64,000 bases of DNA from Paenibacillus methanolicus (lineage in GTDB: Bacteria > Bacillota > Bacilli > Paenibacillales > Paenibacillaceae), in assembly GCF_008124765.1 (NCBI RefSeq), contig NZ_VNHS01000013.1, positions 159,521 through 223,520 on the forward strand, in the 5' to 3' direction. The first letter of the stretch is position 1. Each line of letters begins with the position of its first letter. The notes below the pieces were generated by a model. That model made no database searches and was not told the DNA's origin. It was given only the letters and a program-made list of their open reading frames with translations. Below, piece by piece: positions 11,336-18,900 of the stretch. A program made the position numbers and the translations under genes.

Positions 11336-12467
11336 ACGCGTCATCGTATTGGGCGGCGGCATCATCGGCCTCTCCTGCGCGTTCGAAGCGCTGCGGTTGG
11401 GGTACGACGTCACGGTCATCGAGCCGGAAGCGTTCGGGGGCCAGGCCTCCGGCGCCGCGGCGGGGATGCTCGCCCCGTTCACGGAAAATCCCGAGCAGCC
11501 CGATCCGTTCTTCCGCCTGTGCTTGGAAAGTTTGAAGCTATACCCGTCATGGCTAGCCGACATCGAGGCGGCGTCGGGCTGCCGCGCCGACCTGCTGCAG
11601 ACGGGCAGCTTGACGGTCGCGCTGCATGAAGCGGACCTGCTGCCGCTCCAGACGAGGCTGGCGTGGCAGCGGCCGTTCGGCTCCGGCGCGGAGCTGGTCG
11701 AAGGCGAACGGCTGCGGCGCATGGAGCCGCAGCTTGCGGCAAACGCGCTCGCAGCCGTGTATACGCCCCGGGAGAGTCACGTGTACGCGCCAGCGCTTGT
11801 CGCTGCGTTAGAGAAAGCTTGCCGCAAGCTCGGCGCGCGCTTGGTCGATCATGCAGGCGGCATTCAAGCGCCCGACCTGTTCAGCACGAAGGGCATCCGC
11901 ATCGAGACCTCCGCTTGCGGCAGCCATGACGGCGACCGGCTAGTCGTCTGTTCGGGCGCCTGGGCAGGGCATTATGCGGCCTCCTTCGGCTTCCCGATCC
12001 CGGTTCATCCGATACGCGGCCAAATTTGTTCGTTCGACGTATCCTTCGGTGAAGTGCGCCATATGGTGTTCTCCTCGCAGGCCTATTGGGTGGGTAAGCG
12101 CAACGGAACGCTGGTCTGCGGCGCGTCGGAAGACGTGGCGGGCTTCGATCGGACGGTCACGGAACGCGGCATTGATCGTCTCGTTCGCTGGGGTCCCCGG
12201 GTGCTGCCGTTCTTGGACGGCCGGGAACCGATCGACCGCTGGGCCGGACTGCGTCCGGCGACGCGCGACGGCTGGCCGCTCATCGGTCCGATTCCGGGGC
12301 GCGAAGACGTCATTCTGGCCGCCGGGCATTACCGCAACGGCATTCTGCTGAGTCCCGCGACCGGCGCGCTCGTCGGCCGCATGCTCGCCGGCAAGGCGCA
12401 GTCGGATGAAGCGCGGTGCTTCGCACCGGACCGGTTCGCCGCTTTGCATAGTAGGAGGGGAAGATAA
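11328..12467 (+). CDS. thiO: Glycine oxidase ThiO
   Basis: FAD-dependent amino-acid oxidase that makes dehydroglycine for ThiG in aerobic Bacillus-type thiazole synthesis. The N-terminal dinucleotide-binding motif VIVLGGGIIGLSCAFEA is followed by a typical DAO fold with C-terminal WAGLRPATRDGWPLIG and GHYRNGILLSPATG. I chose the TTG at 11328: AAGGAG lies 10 nt upstream, it places the GGGIIG motif within the first dozen residues, and it overlaps the thiG stop. The frame stays open upstream to 11211, but those residues are unrelated to the family. Product 379 residues. It shares TAATG with thiD. Confidence 0.9.
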   Translation: MAERVIVLGGGIIGLSCAFEALRLGYDVTVIEPEAFGGQASGAAAGMLAPFTENPEQPDPFFRLCLESLKLYPSWLADIEAASGCRADLLQTGSLTVALHEADLLPLQTRLAWQRPFGSGAELVEGERLRRMEPQLAANALAAVYTPRESHVYAPALVAALEKACRKLGARLVDHAGGIQAPDLFSTKGIRIETSACGSHDGDRLVVCSGAWAGHYAASFGFPIPVHPIRGQICSFDVSFGEVRHMVFSSQAYWVGKRNGTLVCGASEDVAGFDRTVTERGIDRLVRWGPRVLPFLDGREPIDRWAGLRPATRDGWPLIGPIPGREDVILAAGHYRNGILLSPATGALVGRMLAGKAQSDEARCFAPDRFAALHSRRGR

Positions 12468-13393
12468 TGCGGGATTTCGATTATCTGGCGGCTTCAGCCT
12501 TTACCCAAGGCATACGAGCGAATATCGCGTATCCCGCCGAGTCTTCGGTCTGGCCGCCCCGGGTGCTGACCATCGCGGGCTCGGACAGCGGAGGCGGGGC
12601 CGGCATCCAGGCGGACTTGAAGACGTGCCAGGAGCTGGGCGTCTTCGGCATGAGCGCGATTACGGCCGTTACGTCGCAGAACAGCCGCGGCGTTCATGCC
12701 GTCTATCCGATGCCGGAGGAAGCCATCCTGTCCCAGATGGACGCGGTGCTCGGGGATATTGGCGCGCATGCGGCCAAGACCGGCATGCTGTATTCGAAGG
12801 ACATCGTCAAGGCGGTCGCCTCGAAGCTGGACGACTACGGGGTTCGCAAGCTGGTCGTCGATCCGGTTCTCGTGGCCAAGGACGGCTCGCCGCTGTTCCG
12901 GCGCGACGCGGTGAATGCCCTTCGCGAGGACTTGCTGCCGCGCGCGCTGGTCGTGACGCCGAATTTGCCGGAAGCGTGCGAGCTGCTCGGCGTGGAAGAA
13001 GGCACGATCCGATCCGTCTCCGACATGATGGAAGCGGCCAACATGCTGCTGCGATTCGGTTCGAAATACGTTTTGCTCAAAGGCGGTCATCTGGAAGATG
13101 AGGCGTTCCGGGGACTGGCGATCGACGTGCTGGCCGGGGGCGACGGCACGGCGGGAATGCAGCCGCTAACGCTCAGCGGCCCTCGCATCGCGACCCGGCA
13201 TACGCACGGGACCGGCTGTTCGACGGCCGCGGCGATCGCCGCTTACTTGGCGCGCGGCTTCGAGATGGAGCATGCCGCGCGGGAGGCCAAATGTTTCGTC
13301 GCCGCGGCGATCGCTCGCGCCGTTCCGCTAGGCGGCGGAATCGGTTCCCTCTGGCATGCCGCGCACCGGGAGCCGGCTCACGGCCTGCAATAA
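12467..13393 (+). CDS. thiD: Hydroxymethylpyrimidine (phosphate) kinase ThiD
   Basis: Phosphorylates HMP and HMP-P to HMP-PP, the partner of ThiE. Ribokinase-fold motifs are present: LTIAGSDSGGGAGIQAD (residues ~34-50), the DPVLVAKDG block, VTPNLPEA and the GTGCSTAAAIAA anion-hole motif. About 30 extra residues precede the usual start. ATG 12467 with AGGAGGGG upstream and a TAATG overlap with thiO supports the long form. It is the last gene of the thi operon and is followed by a hairpin. Confidence 0.95.
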   Translation: MRDFDYLAASAFTQGIRANIAYPAESSVWPPRVLTIAGSDSGGGAGIQADLKTCQELGVFGMSAITAVTSQNSRGVHAVYPMPEEAILSQMDAVLGDIGAHAAKTGMLYSKDIVKAVASKLDDYGVRKLVVDPVLVAKDGSPLFRRDAVNALREDLLPRALVVTPNLPEACELLGVEEGTIRSVSDMMEAANMLLRFGSKYVLLKGGHLEDEAFRGLAIDVLAGGDGTAGMQPLTLSGPRIATRHTHGTGCSTAAAIAAYLARGFEMEHAAREAKCFVAAAIARAVPLGGGIGSLWHAAHREPAHGLQ

Positions 13394-13400
13394 TCAATAA

Positions 13401-13438
13401 ATAAACCTCCGGTCCGAGCTCTGCGGACGGAGGTTTAT
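13401..13438 (+). terminator. Hairpin after thiD, probable end of thi operon
   Basis: ATAAACCTCC (13401-13410) pairs with GGAGGTTTAT (13429-13438), extended inward by GTCCG/CGGAC. The T tract is short, so it may work in both directions. Confidence 0.65.
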
Positions 13439-13522
13439 TGGCGTTCAAGCAGGCTGGCGTTAATCGAGCCTGGTCGAATCTCAGCCGTTAGCCGGCCGTG
13501 ACGGCTCGACAGATGCGTCGCG

Positions 13523-14134
13523 CTAGCCCGGCAAATCTTGTCCGAGATGGATCGGACCGGTCCGCACGACCCGGACGACCATCCGCGCGAATTGTTCCGG
13601 CGTCTGCTTCATCCCGGTCTCCAGCCAATGCTGCAGGAATCCGAGATTGGCGGCCGACACGTAGGCGATCAGAAAATCGGACGGGATGTTCAGCCGCGCC
13701 TCTTCCAGCTGCCAGAGCGGCAGCAACTTGTCGTAGAAGTGCTCCTTCAGCAGCCGGACGACTTGATCGCCGAAGAAGGAATCGCCACCGGGCCCGAGCA
13801 GCAGGCGAAACAAATCCGCGTGATCCGCGATGAACGCGAACACGTCGACGAGGTTTTGGTCGGTTTCGTCCGCAGCCGCTTTTTGGATAAGCCCGTCCAC
13901 CTCAAGCGTCATTAATCGTTCCCGCAAGCCTTGCATGAACGCCATTTTGCTCTGGTCGAGCATGTCCGGCACGTCTTTGTAATGCAAGTAGAAGGTGCCT
14001 CGATTGATTTCCGCCCGCTGGGTCAAATCGCTCACCGTTATCCCTTCCAGGCCGCGTTCTTCGATTAATTCCAGCAGCGCCTTGTGCAGCAGCTGTCTCG
14101 TGCGTTCTTTTCTGCGATCGATTCGATCCGGCAT
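13523..14134 (-). CDS. TetR/AcrR-family transcriptional regulator
   Basis: N-terminal helix-turn-helix typical of TetR proteins: RRKERTRQLLHKALLELIEERG followed by ITVSDLTQRAEINRGTFYLHYKD (residues ~6-50). The C-terminal ligand/dimerization domain is all helical and not specific. I start at ATG 14134 (MPDRIDRRK), giving 203 residues, with GGAAGGTGG upstream on the minus strand; the frame is open further but without family similarity. The gene lies downstream of the membrane-protein gene on the same strand (gap ~100 bp), so it may regulate it. The effector is unknown. Confidence 0.85.
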   Translation of the reverse strand: MPDRIDRRKERTRQLLHKALLELIEERGLEGITVSDLTQRAEINRGTFYLHYKDVPDMLDQSKMAFMQGLRERLMTLEVDGLIQKAAADETDQNLVDVFAFIADHADLFRLLLGPGGDSFFGDQVVRLLKEHFYDKLLPLWQLEEARLNIPSDFLIAYVSAANLGFLQHWLETGMKQTPEQFARMVVRVVRTGPIHLGQDLPG

Positions 14135-14238
14135 ACCGTGCAATCCACCTTCCTGCCCCTTAGCAAGGAGCGTATCATCAAGGACATCGCGGGCATTATG
14201 CAATCTGAACGATGTTAACCTTTTTCAGGACGAGAATA

Positions 14239-14799
14239 TTATGCGATCGTCCGGTCCGTCCGTGGTTCCGCTCGCCAGCGCAGCATCCAATAGCGCACCA
14301 GAACGGCCAACAGCAAGAAACCGAACAAGGAATACGCGTGTCGCCAACGGTGAATCTCGAACATTCCGAAGCGAATGAACAGCGGCTCAATAACATAGGA
14401 GAAGCACGCGGAGAGCGCAACCGTAGCGAATAGGTAAGTCCGCCAGGTAGACGTAAACTGGTACGCGCACGCGAAGGAGAGCGGGATGACGCTCATATCC
14501 GCGGGAAGAAAAGGCGGCACGGTGGGCAGCAGCTTGTCGGGATACCCCCACAGAAGGAGATAGCTGCCCCATACATCGCCGAACATGGCGATGACGCTCC
14601 ACGCGAACACGCATACGAGCAGTTCAAGCGTGCGAGAGGGGGCGCGAAGCCATTTCCACCAGATGATCCACGGCAAGATCGTCGCCGCCAGCAGAATCCA
14701 CCACGGGAGCGAAAGCAAATCATCGTGGTACCAGTGGGCGAGCGTCACTTCTTTATACCTATCCCGGATTTGATTGACGGCCTCGTTAGTCGGATGCAT
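14239..14799 (-). CDS. Multi-pass membrane protein, CBO0543-like
   Basis: A 186-residue protein with about five hydrophobic helices (around residues 32-48, 60-80, 95-115, 120-140 and 155-172) and Trp-rich connecting segments (WWILLAA, WIIWWKWL). It resembles the small CBO0543-type membrane proteins of spore-forming Firmicutes, whose function is unknown. AAGGAG lies 10 nt before ATG on the minus strand. It diverges from the Fur-box promoter at 14.87 kb, and the symmetric Fur site could affect both directions. Confidence 0.7.
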   Translation of the reverse strand: MHPTNEAVNQIRDRYKEVTLAHWYHDDLLSLPWWILLAATILPWIIWWKWLRAPSRTLELLVCVFAWSVIAMFGDVWGSYLLLWGYPDKLLPTVPPFLPADMSVIPLSFACAYQFTSTWRTYLFATVALSACFSYVIEPLFIRFGMFEIHRWRHAYSLFGFLLLAVLVRYWMLRWRAEPRTDRTIA

Positions 14800-14868
14800 C
14801 CTCCATCATCTCCTTCTTGTTAACGTGGTCAGATTATGGAAAGGTTATGCGCAGGTCTTTTCATTTAA

Positions 14869-14898
14869 TTGACAGTGATAATCATTATCACTTAAAAT
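14869..14898 (+). promoter_or_regulatory. Promoter with Fur box filling the spacer
   Basis: TTGACA (14869-14874) and TAAAAT (14893-14898) are separated by 18 bp. Of these, 14875-14891 form a perfect palindrome GTGATAAT-C-ATTATCAC, containing the Bacillus Fur 7-1-7 consensus TGATAATnATTATCA. Iron-loaded Fur bound here would occlude RNA polymerase. The promoter points towards the gene at 15066. Confidence 0.8.
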
Positions 14899-15065
14899 AA
14901 TGCTGTTCCAGAGGATTTCTTGCGTTGATGCGCCGGACCCTTTCGGCGAGCAAGACCGATGCGACTATTCCCATCCTTTCGGCTTGCGGGTTAAGTCCGA
15001 GAGGATAAACGATATATAGGCGAGAGCGCCATACCATACGCCGTTTGGCGAGGAGTGTAGATTTC

Positions 15066-15875
15066 ATGCTGCCCAATTTCAATCGAAGCTGGCAACCGCA
15101 ATCGAGGCCGCTTCATTTTTCATCCGTTAAGGTACAAGGAGATCGATCGCTTGTCGCGGCATCGCCGGGCAAAGGCGTATACCATCGCGAAGAACACGGC
15201 GAATGGCAGCGAATGTCGGACGGACTCCCGTCGGAATCGATGGTTCACCGGCTGCAAACGACGGAAAACCGGCTTTACGCGTGCACGAGCAAGGGACTGT
15301 ACCTGCTTCAGGACAACCGCTGGGTGAACGGCGATTTGGAGAAGGCTTGTTACCAATATAAAGAGGAATGGGGCTACGCGTTCGCCGCGACGGACGACGG
15401 CCTGCTGTACCGCAATGGCGGCGAGTGGAAGCAGTCCGCGTACAAACGGACGGTCGTGTACGATTTCCTGTTCACGCCGGAGTATCTCTATATCGGCCTC
15501 GAAGGCGGCGTCGGGATGTACGACCGGATGACGGATCAATGGGCTGGCTTCTCGCTCGGCGTGGGCGTGACCAGCATCGCGGCCGACCGGACGCGGCTGA
15601 TCGGCGCGACGGACAGCGGCGAACTCGCGATCAGCACGGGGCGCGGCGGCTTCGAACGGATTCGCTTCGGCGATATGTTCGTGTTCAGCGTCGTCTCCCG
15701 GCTCCCGCATGTATACGTGTGCACGGATAAAGGGCTGTTCCGGGTGGGGAGGCTGGGGAGTCGTCTGACGCTCTTCTCGCTGAAGCCCGGTCTGCCGGTG
15801 ACGGACGTGGATTGGCTCGGTTCCGACCTTTACATGGCTACCCTTTCGAAAGGGATCCAAACGATGCGCGCGTAA
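15066..15875 (+). CDS. Beta-propeller-like protein of unknown function, Fur-box promoter
   Basis: A 269-residue protein with repeated blocks such as LYACTSKGLYLLQDNRW, AFAATDDGLLYRNGGEW, LYIGLEGGVGMYDRM and VYVCTDKGLFRVG. These are spaced about 40 residues apart, like blades of a WD/YCF48-type propeller. There is no signal peptide or membrane helix, so it is probably cytoplasmic. ATG 15066 has GAGGAG 10 nt upstream; a TTG 21 nt earlier is the alternative. The only promoter seen upstream carries a perfect Fur box, which predicts induction under iron limitation. I do not recognise a specific function. Confidence 0.75.
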   Translation: MLPNFNRSWQPQSRPLHFSSVKVQGDRSLVAASPGKGVYHREEHGEWQRMSDGLPSESMVHRLQTTENRLYACTSKGLYLLQDNRWVNGDLEKACYQYKEEWGYAFAATDDGLLYRNGGEWKQSAYKRTVVYDFLFTPEYLYIGLEGGVGMYDRMTDQWAGFSLGVGVTSIAADRTRLIGATDSGELAISTGRGGFERIRFGDMFVFSVVSRLPHVYVCTDKGLFRVGRLGSRLTLFSLKPGLPVTDVDWLGSDLYMATLSKGIQTMRA

Positions 15876-15906
15876 TGTTTTTGCCGCCGGATGCGAAACT
15901 CCAGTG

Positions 15907-15934
15907 ACCTGCCTATAGGTGAATGCATATGATG
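15907..15934 (+). promoter_or_regulatory. Candidate sporulation (sigma-K-like) promoter for repeat protein
   Basis: CATATGATG at 15926-15934 resembles the CATANNNTA -10 element, with an AC dinucleotide (15907-15908) 17 nt upstream where sigma-K promoters have AC. The start codon lies 34 nt downstream. The match is short; this is a prediction. Confidence 0.4.
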
Positions 15935-15967
15935 CTATGACATTCGAGGTGGGAGAAGGAGAGGGCT

Positions 15968-18900
15968 ATGGCGAAAAGCAGGAAAGGGAAACGCGCTAAC
16001 GGACAAAAACCGTTATTTTACGTCGATAATCCGAATGCTTCCGAATTGAAATGGCTGGACGATGTGAAGCGAAAATCGTCGGCGCCGCCAGGAGGCGGGG
16101 CATTCGAACCGCGCAAAGGCGAAGGCGAGAAGAAACTGCAAGTCAATGCGGCGGCGGCACCTGCCGAGCCGATCGTATCGTTAGACGAGGCCGACGATTG
16201 GCAGGAACTCTCGGCTGATCTGAACGAGGATTCGGTCGCCGACTGGCAGGAAGAAGAAACAATCGCCGCCCAGCCGGAGGCTGCGGACGCGCTGGAAGCG
16301 CAAGCCGAGGTAACGCCGGAGCAACCGGTCGCGGCCGTCGAGCCGGAGATGACCCGCGAGGAAAGGCTGGCGGTCTACGAGGAGCTTCGGGAACCCGAGC
16401 GGCCGGCCGCCTTCGTCTATACCGACGATATCGCGGACGAGGCGATCACGTCGGAGAAGCTCGCGCCGGGCGCCATCGATTCGTCGCGTCTTGGCCGCGG
16501 CGCGGTAGCCTCCCGCAACTTGGCGGACTTCGCCGTCGAGAGCATTAACCTGGCGGACGGCGCGGTGACGGCTTCGAAGCTGGCGCCGAATTCGATTACC
16601 GGCGACCATCTGATCCCGGGCTCCGTCAACGGCACGATTCTCTCGGAACGCTCGATCGCGGGCGACAAGCTTCGCGATGGCAGCATCACGTCCGAGAAAC
16701 TGGCGGACCGGACGATCAGCGCGGACAAAATCGCCGAAGGCTCGATCGAGACGAAGCATCTGAAGGCGTTCATCGTCTCCAGCGATTTGCTTGAAGATCA
16801 AGCGGTAACGGGCAGCAAGATCAAGAGCGGGGCCATTCGTCCCGAGCATCTCGCGGCGGATGCCGTGAATGCCTCGAAGCTGGCGGACGGCGCCGTGACG
16901 CGTTCCAAGCTGCGCGACGCCACGGTTACCGGCGAGAAGCTGGCCGCGGGAGCCGTCGATTCGGTGCACCTGAAGCCAGGTCTCCTGCTTGCCGAACATG
17001 TGGCCACCGGCATTCTGCTGGGAAAGCATTTGGCTCCGGGCGAAATCGCAGGGGAGCATCTGGCCGAAGGCGCGGTCGGACCGCGGGAGCTCCGCCGAGG
17101 AGCGGTCGGGCAGGACGCGATCGCGCCGGGCGCGATCGGCGAGACGCAGCTCAAAAAAGGCGCGGTCGGCGCGGAGGCGCTGGCAGACGGGACCGTTAAC
17201 GCCGAGCATCTGAACGACGGCGCGGTCACGACGCCCAAAATCGCCGATTTGTCCGTCTCCACGATCAAGCTGGGCGAGCATGCCGTCACGGCGTCGAAAA
17301 TCGCGGATCAAAGCATCACGACGGCGAAGCTGGCGGATAACGCGGTCCAAAGCAAGCATCTCGGCAAAAGAAGCGTGGGCCCCGATCATATCGACGGCGG
17401 CGCGGTGACCGACCGCCATCTTGCGGTGCGGTCGGTCAATGCCGCTCACTTGACCGAGGATTCCGTCGGCACCCGCCATTTGCTCGACAAAGCGGTCAAA
17501 TCGGAGAAACTGGCTGCCGGCGCGGTTCACCAAGCGCATCTCGCGCCAGGTTCCGTCGGGACCGATCAGCTCGGCGAAGGCGCCGTCACGGAGAGTCGTC
17601 TGGCGAACGGCAGCGTAACCGGGGATAAGTTGGCCGGCGGCGCGGTGACCGTCCGGCATCTCGGGAACGAATCGGTCGGATCCGAGAAGATCGCGCCGGA
17701 AGCGATCAAAGCGTATCATCTGGCCGCCGGCTCGGTCACGGAGGAAGCGATCTCCGTCGAGTCCGTCGCGCCGTGGCATCTGCAGCCCGGTCTGGTTGCA
17801 GCCGAACATCTGAGCGACGGTTCCGTCCAGACGAACGCGCTGCAGGATGGAGCGGTGAAAGCCGCCAAGCTTGCGCCGCAATCGGTGCAAGAGCGTCATC
17901 TTACGGCAGGCATCGTCTACGGTCACCATCTAGCCGACCATGCCGTGAACTCGCTCAAGCTGTCGCCGGAGAGCGTATCGACCGATAAGCTGACGGACGC
18001 CGCGGTGACCGGCGGCAAATTGGCCGACGGCAGCGTCTCGGGCGCCAAGCTGGCTCCGCAATCGGTTGAAGGCAGCCACTTGACGGACGGCGCGGTCGGC
18101 GCGCATCATCTGGCAGCCGGCGCGGTCGGCGCGCATCATCTGGCTCCCGACTCGGTTCAAGCCGGCCATATCGCATCGGGCGCGATCCGGTCGAACGATA
18201 TCGCGGACGGTTCGATTACCGGCGCGAAACTCGCTTCGGAGACGGTCGGCGCCGAGCAGCTGGGGATCGAATCGGTCGGCAGCCGGCAGCTCGCCCAAGG
18301 CGCCGTACTGGGCGTTCACCTGGCTTCGGGCAGCGTCATGGAGCACCATCTCGGCGATGGGTCGGTGACGGAATCCAAATTGGCGTCCGGCAGCGTCGGC
18401 GCCGAACAGGTGCAGGAAGGGGCGATCGGCAGCGAGGCGCTGCAAGCCGGCGCGGTAGGCGCCGCGCATCTGCAGCCGGAATCCGTCGGCGCCCAGCATG
18501 TCGCCAAAGGAAGCATCGGGTTGGAGCATCTGACGGCCGATAGCGTCGGCTCGGAGCAGCTGAAGGATGGATCCGTCGGCACGATCCACTTGACCGAAGG
18601 AGCGGTGACCGGCGAGAAGCTGTCGGTGCAATCGGTCGGCGGCGACCACCTCCGGATCGAGTCGATTAGCGGCAAACACGTCAAGGCGGAGACGCTGCAG
18701 GGGTACCATATCCGCAAAGGCTCCATTACGCAGGCTCATCTGGCCGGCGACTTGTTCTTGCCGGGCAAACTGCCGGATGGCAGCATTCACGGCAGCAAGC
18801 TTAAACCGGGATCCGTCGGGCAGACTCAGCTGTCGGCCGGCGCGGTGACCGGCAGCGCGATCGGGCACGGGGCGATTCAATCCGTTCATTTGGCCAAAGG

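Noticed and set aside
14928..15008. 26-codon leader peptide downstream of the Fur-box promoter
   Set aside because: A short frame with a poorly spaced GAGGA upstream; no regulatory codons or attenuator structure to support it.
16181..17929. Long minus-strand open frame opposite the decapeptide repeats
   Set aside because: Arises from the periodic composition of the repeats; no start signals and no recognisable protein.
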